A DNA stretch of 64,000 bases from Nocardia sp. CC227C (GTDB taxonomy: Bacteria; Actinomycetota; Actinomycetes; Mycobacteriales; Mycobacteriaceae): the NCBI RefSeq assembly GCF_030767025.1, contig NZ_JASITE010000024.1, forward strand, positions 1-64,000, read 5' to 3'. Numbering within the stretch: position 1 is the first letter of the stretch; each line of letters starts with the position of its first letter. A program made the translations under genes and the position numbers. This document shows positions 1 through 9,249 of the stretch, piece by piece. The notes below the pieces were generated by a model that worked only from the letters and a program-made list of their open reading frames with translations, was not told the origin of the DNA and did not search any database.

Positions 1-22
1 CAGGTCGAGCTCGTGTGATCAT
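1..22 (-). CDS. N-terminal end of an unidentified gene cut by the window edge
   Basis: On the minus strand an ATG at 22-20 opens a frame (MITRARP) that runs off the left edge. A strong ribosome binding site (GAGGAG) lies seven bases upstream, and a consensus promoter lies about 100 bases upstream. Only seven codons are visible, so the product cannot be named. The start is supported by this arrangement and not by homology. Confidence 0.45.
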
Positions 23-117
23 CAGGCGCTCCTCGTACAACCTCGTTTCCGAGGGGCTTCGCTGAACCTTTCGGCTCGGCGTCTCGGCCCCTGGTCGGTG
101 TCCGTGTCGCTCTGACC
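23..117 (-). promoter_or_regulatory. structured 5' leader with two GAAA-tetraloop hairpins
   Basis: The roughly 95-nt leader of the left-edge gene can form two hairpins closed by GAAA tetraloops. One is CCTCG-GAAA-CGAGG at 41-54, the other GAGCC-GAAA-GGTTC at 64-77. The second is enclosed by a long-range stem, AGGGGC/GCCCCT (52-57 with 87-92). That stem shares three bases with the first hairpin, so the two folds partly exclude each other. This is typical of a regulatory leader. I could not match it to a riboswitch class I know. Confidence 0.4.
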
Positions 118-123
118 TGGAAT

Positions 124-152
124 AAGTTACGTGTCCGCGAATGCAGTGTCAA
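124..152 (-). promoter_or_regulatory. consensus sigma-A promoter
   Basis: Reading on the minus strand, TTGACA (152-147) is followed by a 17-base spacer and TAACTT (129-124). This is a near-perfect housekeeping promoter. It would start transcription near 117 and drive the structured leader of the gene cut by the left edge. Confidence 0.65.
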
Positions 153-289
153 ATCGCCTGGTCAGAGGCCCAATTCTGCGTTCACGCGTTCGCCTTCTTG
201 CATCCTGTCGCGTCGAACCGCTCGACAACTCGCGTATTAATGCGACCGGTCGCCTTTATTGCTGCCGGATCGACTCGGGAGCCATCCAC

Positions 290-1489
290 TCAGTAGCGCA
301 GGATCGCCGCGAACTCCGGTGCCTTCTCCCCCACCGGCCCGGTTATCTCGGTGCCCTCCAGCAGTCCCGCCAAGCGTTCCGACTCGACGAGATAGACGCT
401 GCCGTCATCGGTGAGCGTGCGCACGGCGGCGGCCTCGGTCAGATCCGCGTCCGGATGAGCCGGGTCGGCCATCATGAGCACCGCGTCGGAGGAGACGTCG
501 TACCACCCCGGCACGGTCGCGTCGGCCGCGAGCAACAGCGTGTCGACCCGGCCGCGATACGCGCTGCGCACCACATCGCCGATGGCGGTCACCGCCCGCG
601 GACTGCCCTGGCCGATCAGTTCGGCCGCCCGGTGCAGCGCCTCGTCCCGGCTGCCGTCGAAGGCGGGCCGGACGATCTCGTACGCCCGCGCGTGCAGGTT
701 CCCGTCGTCGAGGGCTTCCGGATTCGTCTCGACCGTGCCCGTGATCCGCCCGGACAGCCTCGGGTTCTTGCGGATGTGGCCCGTCAGTTCGGCGTCGCCG
801 ACGAGCACCAGCGGCAACCGGTCGTCGGCGATGCGTTGCGCGACGGCGGTGGCCACGGCTCCCGCGTACTGCTCGAGCCCCGCCTTGCGCCATTCGGGTG
901 GGGCGTCACCGTAGACCTGGGTCCGGGCCGCGATCGGTCGACCGGTCCGCGGCCGCGACGCCGGGCTGCCCTGGATCGGACCCTGGTAGTCGTTCTCCCC
1001 CGCCGTCTCCGCGACATCGGCGGGAAACTCCACGTCGTGGTCCTCGTCCACGGTGTGCCGGGTGGCGTCTAACAGGCGGGCCGTATGCGCGGTCACGGCG
1101 AGGATATGGAAGCCGCCGTCCGCGGCGAACAGCGGCAGCAGCGGTTTGACCGAGAATTCCGGACCCACATGGGTCCGCGGCTCGAGGGACAGGGGCACCT
1201 TGTACACACGCAACCCGTCGGCATCGAGGAACAGCGCCAGTCCGTCGCTCTGGTGCTGCCAGAAGTCGTAGTCGTCGCGCAGCGCGGCGGCCGGGCACAG
1301 CAGCGCGTCCGCGTCGGCCGCGGACATACCGGCGGCGATGAGCTTCTCCCGCGCCTCATCCAGCAGGTCACGCAGGCGAATCGGGTCCTGCCTGGTCTCC
1401 CTGCCGCCCCGATGCGTCGGCAGGAAGATCGAGACACCGCGATCGGGCGCGGCCTCGATGAGCTGCGACAGATCCGAACGCGTCAACAT
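290..1489 (-). CDS. baeRF family 3 protein (bacterial archaeo-eukaryotic release factor-like)
   Basis: A 399-residue protein. Its N-terminus (MLTRSDLSQLIE, then VSIFLPTHRGG and QDPIRLRDLL at about residues 18-40) matches the baeRF3 family, which is related to the archaeal and eukaryotic release factor/Pelota fold. The family is proposed to act on ribosomes or RNA, but its biochemical role is not established. I chose the ATG at 1489 because the family begins there and AGAGGGG lies upstream. A longer frame would add 21 residues without family resemblance. It is downstream of, and co-oriented with, the SDR-type gene. No membrane segment or signal peptide is seen. Confidence 0.75.
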   Translation of the reverse strand: MLTRSDLSQLIEAAPDRGVSIFLPTHRGGRETRQDPIRLRDLLDEAREKLIAAGMSAADADALLCPAAALRDDYDFWQHQSDGLALFLDADGLRVYKVPLSLEPRTHVGPEFSVKPLLPLFAADGGFHILAVTAHTARLLDATRHTVDEDHDVEFPADVAETAGENDYQGPIQGSPASRPRTGRPIAARTQVYGDAPPEWRKAGLEQYAGAVATAVAQRIADDRLPLVLVGDAELTGHIRKNPRLSGRITGTVETNPEALDDGNLHARAYEIVRPAFDGSRDEALHRAAELIGQGSPRAVTAIGDVVRSAYRGRVDTLLLAADATVPGWYDVSSDAVLMMADPAHPDADLTEAAAVRTLTDDGSVYLVESERLAGLLEGTEITGPVGEKAPEFAAILRY

Positions 1490-1630
1490 CGGCAACCCCT
1501 CTGTACGTCGGTGGCGGAAGGAGGTGGGCGATGGCATCGCATCACCCACCATCGAGCTACCCGGCCTCGCGCGGCGGAAACCGACGCGTTGCCGGACGGC
1601 GGGGCGGTATTCGGCACGCGGGGTTCCGCT

Positions 1631-1695
1631 ACGCGGTGGCGTCGTTCATTGCGCTGCCAGTCCACGCGGTGGCGTCGTCCACGCGGTGGCATCGC
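1631..1695. repeat. three 15-bp direct repeats
   Basis: ACGCGGTGGCGTCGT occurs at 1631-1645 and 1664-1678, and a third copy with two changes lies at 1681-1695. They fill the gap between the stop codon of the SDR-type gene and the start of the baeRF3 gene. Function is unknown; they could be a duplicated gene tail or a protein-binding array. Confidence 0.6.
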
Positions 1696-2624
1696 TATGT
1701 GATGGCGGCGTCGCGGGTATCGAGCGTGGCCCGCAGTGCTTCCCGGGTCGGCGTCGGCTCGATGCCGAACTCCTTGGTCGCGGCCGTTGAGTCCAGCACG
1801 AACGGGCGGTCGAACTGGTAGCGCAGTTCGCGGATCTCCCGAGCGTCGGCATCGAAGAGACCGGCGGCCCACAGCAGGGCCGACGGCATCCGGCGCACGC
1901 GCGCCGGCGACGCGCCCGCGAGAGTGGTGGCCAGCTCGGCGAGGGCGCGCACCGAGATCGGGTCCGCGGTGGGCACGTGCCAGGCCCGGCCCCAGGCCGA
2001 CTCGTCAGCGGCCACCGCGACGAGGGTGCGGGCCACATCCTCGACGGCGGTCCAGCTGTGCGGGGCATCCGGGTCGCCGGGGAACAAGGCGGTCCGGCCC
2101 GCGGTGACGGCGGACAGGACGACCTCGGTGAACGTCGACTTCGCGCCCGCGCCGAGATAGTCGGACCCCCGCACCTCGGCGGTGCGGATGCGTCCCGCCC
2201 GGTGCGCCGCCAGCGCCGCCTCCCAGAGTTCGGCCCGCACCCTCCCCTTCGACGAATTGGGCCGCAGCGGTTGCGATTCGGTGACCGGACCGTCGAATTC
2301 GCCGTATCCGTACAGGTTTCCGGCGGTGACGAGCACCGCGCCGGAGGATTCCGCGGCGCCGATCGCGGCGGCGTTGAGCGGCGGGAAGTCGGTGGCCCAC
2401 CGGGCGTACGGCAGTCCGGCGCACTGGTGGATCGCGGTCGCCCCCGCGCAGTGTTCCGCCAGCGCGGCGGCATCGGCCGCGTCGACGCGCAGGCGCCGGA
2501 CGCGCGCATGCTCGGGTCCGGACCCGCTGCGAGTCAGCAGCCGGACCTCGTCACCCCGCTCGGCCAGCAGTAATGCGGTGGCCGCTCCCACGGGGCCGGC
2601 TCCGATGACGACGTGCAGGGACAT
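1695..2624 (-). CDS. NAD-dependent epimerase/dehydratase family protein (extended/atypical SDR)
   Basis: A 309-residue Rossmann-fold protein. The N-terminus carries the nucleotide-binding glycine pattern GAGPVG (about residues 7-12). A NLYGYGEFDG segment near residue 105 holds a tyrosine in the region expected for SDR chemistry. The substrate is not predictable; members act on nucleotide sugars and other carbonyl compounds. I used the ATG at 2624, which is preceded by GAGGA and places the glycine motif at the usual distance. An upstream alternative would add 11 residues. It is co-oriented with the baeRF3 gene, separated by the direct repeats. The enzyme is probably cytosolic. Confidence 0.75.
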   Translation of the reverse strand: MSLHVVIGAGPVGAATALLLAERGDEVRLLTRSGSGPEHARVRRLRVDAADAAALAEHCAGATAIHQCAGLPYARWATDFPPLNAAAIGAAESSGAVLVTAGNLYGYGEFDGPVTESQPLRPNSSKGRVRAELWEAALAAHRAGRIRTAEVRGSDYLGAGAKSTFTEVVLSAVTAGRTALFPGDPDAPHSWTAVEDVARTLVAVAADESAWGRAWHVPTADPISVRALAELATTLAGASPARVRRMPSALLWAAGLFDADAREIRELRYQFDRPFVLDSTAATKEFGIEPTPTREALRATLDTRDAAIT

Positions 2625-2732
2625 GGGTCCTCGATCCTGTTCCACTGGCGTAACCACTCATGCGTGACACCACGACAGTAGAGCCGGAGCGGGTCGGACG
2701 CATCCCGCACGGCGGCAGTGGGGCCGAACGGC

Positions 2733-2769
2733 CCGAAGGCCGACCACCCGGTGGGTGATCGGCCTTCGG
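2733..2769 (-). terminator. terminator hairpin after groEL
   Basis: An 11-bp perfect stem, CCGAAGGCCGA/TCGGCCTTCGG, with an inner CCC/GGG pairing lies 31 bases beyond the groEL stop codon. There is no T-run, as is common in actinomycetes. Confidence 0.7.
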
Positions 2770-2800
2770 TTGTTCGAAACCCGTTGCCGGAAGGCAGGAC

Positions 2801-4423
<1,623 letters not shown>

Positions 4424-4527
4424 TGCGTTGAGATCCTCCAGATCAGGGGATTGACACGATCTGGCCAGGCTCGGTGCCCGCGACGGACGACCAGGGGATG
4501 TGTGAGTCCCGGCCTCACCGTTCTGAC

Positions 4528-4554
4528 CTGGCACTCACAGGTCGCGAGTGCCAA
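4528..4554 (-). promoter_or_regulatory. CIRCE operator 1 (HrcA site) of groEL
   Basis: CTGGCACTC-N9-GAGTGCCAA is a near-perfect inverted repeat and differs little from the CIRCE consensus TTAGCACTC-N9-GAGTGCTAA. It lies 105 bases upstream of the groEL start codon. HrcA repressor binding is inferred from the match. Confidence 0.85.
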
Positions 4555-4562
4555 AGCCCTTT

Positions 4563-4589
4563 TTAGCACTCACAGGTGTCGAGTGCAAG
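4563..4589 (-). promoter_or_regulatory. CIRCE operator 2 (HrcA site) of groEL
   Basis: TTAGCACTC-N9-GAGTGCAAG has an exact left half and a right half with two changes. Its centre is 35 bp from the first CIRCE. It ends one base before the glyA stop codon, so the groEL promoter must overlap or lie just inside the 3' end of glyA. Confidence 0.85.
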
Positions 4590-4590
4590 G

Positions 4591-6069
4591 TCAGCCGAGA
4601 TCGATGGCCGGGTAGAGCGGGAAGCCCGCGAGCAGGTCCGCGGCCCGCTGCGAGATCTCCTCGGCGACCTTCGGTTCCAGCACGTGCTGCGCCTTGGACG
4701 GGACCCCCTTGCCGGTGGTGCCGGGTTCGGCGGCGGTGAGGACGCGGTCGATCAGAGCGGCGATCTCGTCCATCTCGGCCGCACCCAGGCCGCGGGTGGT
4801 CAGGGCGGGGGTGCCGATGCGGATACCCGAGGTGTACCAGGCGCCGTTGGGGTCGGACGGGATGGCGTTGCGGTTGGTGACGATGCCCGAATCGAGCAGG
4901 GCGGCCTCCGCCTGACGGCCGGTCAGACCGAAGGAGGACGCGACGTCGATGAGGTTGAGGTGATTGTCGGTGCCGCCGGTCACCAGGGTCGCGCCGCGAC
5001 GCCCGAGGCCCTCTGCCAGCGCGCGGGCATTGTCGACGATGCGCTGGGCGTAGTCGCGGAACTCGGGGCGGCGGGCCTCGGCGAGCGCGACGGCCTTGGC
5101 CGCCATGACGTGCGGGAGCGGACCGCCCAGCACCATCGGGCAGCCGCGGTCGACCTGATCGCGCAGCGAGTCGTCGCACAGCACCATGCCGCCGCGCGGA
5201 CCGCGCAGCGACTTGTGGGTGGTGGTCGTGACGATCTGGGCGTGCGGCACCGGGTCGAAATCACCGGTCAGCACCTTGCCCGCGACCAGACCGGCGAAAT
5301 GCGCCATATCGACCATGAGCGTGGCGTCGACCTCGTCGGCGATCTCGCGCATGATGCGGAAGTTCACCAGCCGCGGATACGCGGAGTAGCCCGCCACGAT
5401 GATCAGCGGCCGGAACTCGCGGGCGGTGGCGCGCACCGCCTCGTAGTCGAGCAGGCCGGTGGCCGGATCGGTGCCGTAGGAGCGCTGTTCGAACATCTTG
5501 CCCGAGATGTTCGGGCGGAAACCGTGAGTGAGATGCCCGCCCGCGTCCAGCGACATGCCGAGCATGCGCTGATTGCCGAACGCCCCGCGCAATGCGGCCC
5601 AATCGGCCTCGGACAGGTCGTTGACCTGCCGCACACCCACCCGTTCCAGCGCGGGAGCCTCCACCCGCTGCGCCAGAATCGACCAGAAGGCGACCAGATT
5701 GGCGTCGATTCCGGAATGCGGCTGCACATAGGCGTGCCGCGCGCCGAAGAGTTCCTTGGCGTGCTCGGCGGCCAGTGACTCGACGGTGTCCACATTGCGG
5801 CAGCCCGCGTAGAAGCGGCGGCCGATGGTGCCCTCGGCGTACTTGTCGCTGAACCAGTTGCCCATCGCCAGCAGGGTGGCCGGGGAGGCGTAGTTCTCCG
5901 ACGCGATGAGCTTGAGCATCTCGCGCTGATCGTGGAGTTCCTGGCCGATGGCGTCGGCGACGCGCGGCTCGACGGCGCGGATGACGTCCAGTGCGGCGCG
6001 GTACGCCGTGGACTCCGGCGACAGGGACTCCGGGGACGGGGATTCCGGGGAAACGGGCTGCTGGGTCAT
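4591..6069 (-). CDS. glyA: serine hydroxymethyltransferase (glycine hydroxymethyltransferase)
   Basis: A 492-residue PLP enzyme that interconverts serine and glycine while loading tetrahydrofolate with a one-carbon unit. The PLP lysine is K286 within TTTTHKSLRGPRGG. EMLKLIASENYASP and the ADEVDATLMVDMAHFAG region are typical. It is longer than the usual ~430-residue form and carries an internal insertion, as other long actinobacterial homologues do. A short SPES repeat occupies the first 20 residues. The ATG at 6069 follows a GGAGG site. It is controlled by a ZTP riboswitch in its leader, which fits a folate/one-carbon role. groEL lies directly downstream with its own CIRCE-controlled promoter. 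Confidence 0.93.
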   Translation of the reverse strand: MTQQPVSPESPSPESLSPESTAYRAALDVIRAVEPRVADAIGQELHDQREMLKLIASENYASPATLLAMGNWFSDKYAEGTIGRRFYAGCRNVDTVESLAAEHAKELFGARHAYVQPHSGIDANLVAFWSILAQRVEAPALERVGVRQVNDLSEADWAALRGAFGNQRMLGMSLDAGGHLTHGFRPNISGKMFEQRSYGTDPATGLLDYEAVRATAREFRPLIIVAGYSAYPRLVNFRIMREIADEVDATLMVDMAHFAGLVAGKVLTGDFDPVPHAQIVTTTTHKSLRGPRGGMVLCDDSLRDQVDRGCPMVLGGPLPHVMAAKAVALAEARRPEFRDYAQRIVDNARALAEGLGRRGATLVTGGTDNHLNLIDVASSFGLTGRQAEAALLDSGIVTNRNAIPSDPNGAWYTSGIRIGTPALTTRGLGAAEMDEIAALIDRVLTAAEPGTTGKGVPSKAQHVLEPKVAEEISQRAADLLAGFPLYPAIDLG

Positions 6070-6098
6070 GAGGGCCTCCGGGTCGGGTGGGAACGGTC

Positions 6099-6184
6099 AC
6101 CGTGGCCCAGGCGCACGGCACTTCGTTCACAGGCCGCTCCCCGATGGTCGTTCCCATCCCAGCGCGCCAGTCACGGCCCGTCGG
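6099..6184 (-). promoter_or_regulatory. ZMP/ZTP (pfl) riboswitch upstream of glyA
   Basis: On the minus strand the leader contains GGCCGTGACTGGCG (6178-6165), a hairpin region with CGGGGAGCGG, and the conserved GCGCCTGGGCCA near 6114-6103. These are the signature blocks of the pfl RNA, which senses the purine intermediate ZMP/ZTP, a signal of low 10-formyl-tetrahydrofolate. glyA is one of its commonest targets. The 3' block can also pair as CCGTG/CACGG, a possible expression switch just before the GGAGG site. Confidence 0.9.
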
Positions 6185-6221
6185 CAAGCCTACCCGGCCT
6201 GCCGCCGAACCTGGTCGGTAC

Positions 6222-6953
6222 CTATTTCTTCGTCGCCATGATCGATTCGAGCAGGGCGGTGATATCCGCCTCGATGGACTCCTTGTCCAGGCCGAGGCCG
6301 GACAGCAGACCCGACCCGTCCTCAAGCTCCAGCATCGCCAGCAGGATGTGTTCGGTGCCGATGTAGTTGTGCCCCATGCGCAGCGCCTGCCGGAAGGTCA
6401 GCTCCAGCGACTTCTTGGCCTGCGCGTCGAAGGGCACCAGCGCGGGCACCTCCGCGCCCGACGGCGTCGGCACCGCGCCCTCGGCCACCCGGCGCACGGC
6501 GTCCACCGAGACGCCCTTGGCGATGATCGCCTGCACCGCGAGTCCGTCCGGCTCGCTGAGCAGGCCCAGCAGCAGATGCGCGGTGGTGATCTCGGCATTG
6601 CCGCGGGCGCGAGCCTCCTCCTGCGCGGCCACCACCACGGCGCGAGCGCGGGGGGTGAACTTGGCGAAGCCCGCATTGGGGTCCATGGTCGCGGCGTCGG
6701 CCGGGTCGCCGGGAGCCTTGGGGACGAAGCGTTTCTGAGCGGCCTGTTTGGTGACGCCCATACTGGCGCCGATATCGGTCCAGGATGCGCCGGAGCGGCG
6801 GGCCTGATCCACGAAGTGACCGATCAGGTGATCGGCGAGTTCGTCGAGATGCCCGCCGACGACGACCGCGTCGGTGAGCTGTTCCAGCACATTGTCGGGG
6901 CGGGCCTTCTTGATGCCGTCGATCAGATCATCGAGGCGGAGCGAGTGCGTCAT
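6222..6953 (-). CDS. clpC2: ClpC2-like protein: HTH-like segment plus tandem Clp N domains, no ATPase
   Basis: A 243-residue protein with the layout of mycobacterial ClpC2. An N-terminal region contains a helix-turn-helix-like stretch (SWTDIGASMGVTKQAAQKRF, about 57-76). Two Clp N repeats follow (about 95-165 and 172-240, with the TAHLLLGLL and GTEHILLAML signatures). There is no AAA module, so it cannot unfold substrates. In mycobacteria this protein is reported to bind Clp-targeting ligands such as cyclomarin and buffer ClpC1. The start codon at 6953 has no Shine-Dalgarno and is probably the transcription start. The promoter lies inside a large palindrome, suggesting self-repression through the HTH-like part. 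Confidence 0.85.
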   Translation of the reverse strand: MTHSLRLDDLIDGIKKARPDNVLEQLTDAVVVGGHLDELADHLIGHFVDQARRSGASWTDIGASMGVTKQAAQKRFVPKAPGDPADAATMDPNAGFAKFTPRARAVVVAAQEEARARGNAEITTAHLLLGLLSEPDGLAVQAIIAKGVSVDAVRRVAEGAVPTPSGAEVPALVPFDAQAKKSLELTFRQALRMGHNYIGTEHILLAMLELEDGSGLLSGLGLDKESIEADITALLESIMATKK

Positions 6954-7002
6954 GCGTCAACGATAGGTTGACTCAACCGAGTCAGTCAACCAATCGTTGA
7001 CG
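6954..7002 (-). promoter_or_regulatory. palindromic operator over the leaderless clpC2 promoter
   Basis: An imperfect 48-bp palindrome spans 6955-7002. Its 19-base arms match at 18 positions around a 10-base centre, giving four GTCAAC/GTTGAC half-sites. Read toward clpC2 it contains TTGACT (6989-6984), an 18-base spacer and TATCGT (6965-6960). Six bases then lead to the ATG, predicting a leaderless mRNA. The promoter is therefore wholly inside the operator. Confidence 0.75.
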
Positions 7003-7177
7003 ATTTCGTCGATGGCGAACGCTCCGCTGCCATCGGCGATGTTCTCGCGGTGCGGTCCGGCACCGCCCGCCTGCTCACCGGAGGCGTGACCGAATCCGGG
7101 AGCGGCGGGCACTGGTGGCGGGTCCCGGCCGATCGCCCGGCTCGGGGTCGCCGTCGCCCCGCGGGTGCCGTTCGCGG

Positions 7178-8263
7178 TTACGGGCGGGCGGCGGAGGCGG
7201 CGAAGCGGACGATCGATTCCTTGACGCGGGCGGCGAGGCGGCCGGTGAGGACGCGGCGGGCGGGAGTGTCGTCGGGGTCGAGGAATTGGATGACGCCGTC
7301 TCGGCGGCCGAGGCTCAGGCATTGGAGCTGATAGCGGAATTTCAAGGGCGCGGGGGTGTTTCCGGCGATCGCGGCCGCGACCGAGGCGGCGGCGTGCTTG
7401 CCCGTCGGGAGGGCGGTGGCGCAGGCCATGCGGAGATCGCGGTCACCCGGGCCCGCGATGACGGCGGCATCGCCCGCGGCGTAGACGCCCGGGTGCGAGC
7501 GTGAGCGCAGGGTGGCGTCGGTCCGGACGCGGCCCCGGGGATCGACGGCCAGACCGGAGGCGGCGGCCAGGTCGGGGACCGCGAAACCGGTTGTCCACAA
7601 CACGGTTTCGGCATCGAGGCGCTCGCCGTCGGCCAGCTCCAGGCCGGTGCCGGTGACCGCGACGACCTTGACGCCGGAACGGACCCGGACGCCGAGCCGA
7701 TCCAGGACCGCCGCCACATGGGTCCGGGCGCGGTCGGAGAGCCATGCGGCGGGCTCCTCGGCCGACACCAGCGTGAGGTCGAGATCCGGATTCGCCTCGG
7801 CCAGTTCGGCGGCCACCTCGATACCGGTGGAACCGCCACCCACCACGGCCACCCGGCCGGTGAGCGCGGGTATGCGGGCGGTGTCCTCGGGTGTCGCCAC
7901 GGTGTGGGCATACTCGGCGACGCCGGGCACGGTGCGGGTGTCGGCGACGCTGCCGAGGGCGTAGATCAGCGAGTCGTAAGCGATCTCCGCGCCGGTGTCC
8001 ACACGCACCGTCCGGGCGTCGGCGTCGATCGTCGTGGCGCGGGCCCGCAGGAACTCGATGCCCTTGCGCTCCAGCCGTTCCCGCAGCTCCCAGCGCGGCA
8101 CCGCCTGGCCCGCCAGCAGCTGGTGCAGGCGGACGCGTTCCACGAATTCGGCGCGGGGGTCGATCACCGTGACCCGCGCGGCGCGGATGCGCGCCGCCCG
8201 CTTGGCCGCGGACAGCCCCGCGTAGCCCGCGCCGAGTACGACGATGCGATGTGTTCCGGTCAT
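7178..8263 (-). CDS. FAD/NAD(P)-dependent oxidoreductase (NDH-2-like)
   Basis: A 361-residue two-dinucleotide-fold flavoprotein. The FAD-binding motif GAGYAGLSAA sits at about residues 11-20, and the NAD(P)-binding motif VVGGGSTGIEVAAELAE at about 142-158. The second FAD contact GVYAAGDAAVI lies near 285. It resembles type II NADH dehydrogenases and related disulfide-free reductases. Electron acceptor is unknown, and no C-terminal membrane helix is obvious. It follows the ECF41-type sigma factor gene, and the gap holds an ECF41-like promoter. That makes it the oxidoreductase partner typical of ECF41 loci. An AAGGAG site precedes the ATG at 8263. Confidence 0.82.
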   Translation of the reverse strand: MTGTHRIVVLGAGYAGLSAAKRAARIRAARVTVIDPRAEFVERVRLHQLLAGQAVPRWELRERLERKGIEFLRARATTIDADARTVRVDTGAEIAYDSLIYALGSVADTRTVPGVAEYAHTVATPEDTARIPALTGRVAVVGGGSTGIEVAAELAEANPDLDLTLVSAEEPAAWLSDRARTHVAAVLDRLGVRVRSGVKVVAVTGTGLELADGERLDAETVLWTTGFAVPDLAAASGLAVDPRGRVRTDATLRSRSHPGVYAAGDAAVIAGPGDRDLRMACATALPTGKHAAASVAAAIAGNTPAPLKFRYQLQCLSLGRRDGVIQFLDPDDTPARRVLTGRLAARVKESIVRFAASAARP

Positions 8264-8298
8264 GAGGGTGACTCCTTTCGAAGGGCCGACACCCTCCA

Positions 8299-8325
8299 GA
8301 CCGGATAGCGGCGCGATCCCTGACA
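8299..8325 (-). promoter_or_regulatory. ECF41-type promoter of the oxidoreductase gene
   Basis: TGTCAGG-N16-GGTC on the minus strand resembles the ECF41 consensus TGTCACA-N16-CGTC, with identical spacing, 5 of 7 and 3 of 4 positions. It lies 36 bases upstream of the oxidoreductase start, where ECF41 factors normally act. Recognition by the adjacent SigJ-like factor is inference. Confidence 0.55.
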
Positions 8326-8358
8326 GTCCCGGACCGTGTGCCGCGTCACGTGCCTCGG

Positions 8359-9249
8359 CTAGGGCGACACCGGATCCGCACGCCGGAAATACGCCAGCTT
8401 GTCGGGGTTCAGCACGAGACGAAGGGCATGGATCCGCTCCTCGGACACATCCGCCCCGAGCACCAGCAGCACCACGCCGTCGACCCGAACCACCACGGCC
8501 GCGATGCCGTTCACCTCCTCGATGCCGATCGTCAGGCCCTCGATCTCCTGGGCCATCAGGCCGAGGATGTAGCGGGCCACCCGCGATGCGCCCACGATCG
8601 GCCGGCGCGCGGCGCTGACCTTGCCGCCGCCGTCGGCCACCGACACGATATCGGCGGCGAACAGGCTCTCCAGGGCGGCCACGTCACCGGAGCGGGCCGC
8701 GGCGAGGAAGCGGGACAACAACTCTCGCACCTGACCGGGGGCGGCGGCGAAGCGCGGCCGCTGCTCCCGCACCCGCTGGGCGGCGCGCCGGTAGAGCTGC
8801 TGCGAGTTGGCTTCGGTGAGCTCGAGCATCTCGGCGATCTCGCGGTGCGGATAGCCGAACGCCTCCCGCAGCACGAAGACCGCGCGCTCGGCGGGCGTCA
8901 ACCGCTCCAACATGGTGAGGAAGGCCAGCGATACCAGCTCGCGCTGCTCCGCCGACTCCAGCGGACCGAGTTCCCCGCCCCCGGTGTGCACCGGCTCGGG
9001 AATCCACGGACCCACGTAGGTCTCGCGGCGGGCCCGTGCCGAATCCAGCCAGGTGCGGCACAGGTTCACCACCACGGTGGTGAGCCACGCCTCGGCGGCG
9101 CGGACGGCGGTGCGATCGGCGGCGTCCCAGCGCAGATACGTCTCCTGCACCGCGTCCTCGGCCTCGCTCGCCGACCCCAGCATGCGGTACGCGAGCGCGA
9201 ACAGCCGCCCGCGCTGCCGCTCGAACTCCGCCAGCCCTTCGGCGTCCAC
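8359..9249 (-). CDS. sigJ: ECF41 RNA polymerase sigma factor, SigJ-like, with C-terminal SnoaL-type domain
   Basis: A 296-residue extracytoplasmic-function sigma factor. Sigma2 (ALAYRMLGSASEAEDAVQE) and sigma4 (LTPAERAVFVLREAFGYPHREIAEML) are followed by a SnoaL-like extension. The three diagnostic ECF41 motifs are all present: WIPEP (about 82-86, in the linker), DGGGK (206-210) and NPDKL (281-285). In this group the fused extension controls activity instead of a separate anti-sigma factor. I prefer the GTG at 9249, with AGGTGG upstream, over a GTG 12 bases earlier. The downstream oxidoreductase, with an ECF41-like promoter, is the probable target. The inducing signal is unknown. Confidence 0.88.
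   Translation of the reverse strand: MDAEGLAEFERQRGRLFALAYRMLGSASEAEDAVQETYLRWDAADRTAVRAAEAWLTTVVVNLCRTWLDSARARRETYVGPWIPEPVHTGGGELGPLESAEQRELVSLAFLTMLERLTPAERAVFVLREAFGYPHREIAEMLELTEANSQQLYRRAAQRVREQRPRFAAAPGQVRELLSRFLAAARSGDVAALESLFAADIVSVADGGGKVSAARRPIVGASRVARYILGLMAQEIEGLTIGIEEVNGIAAVVVRVDGVVLLVLGADVSEERIHALRLVLNPDKLAYFRRADPVSP

Noticed and set aside
1..40. Possible S-adenosylhomocysteine riboswitch (GAGGAGCGC-like core)
   Set aside because: The GAGGAG is better explained as the ribosome binding site of the ATG at 22. The rest of the riboswitch core is not present, and the window ends.
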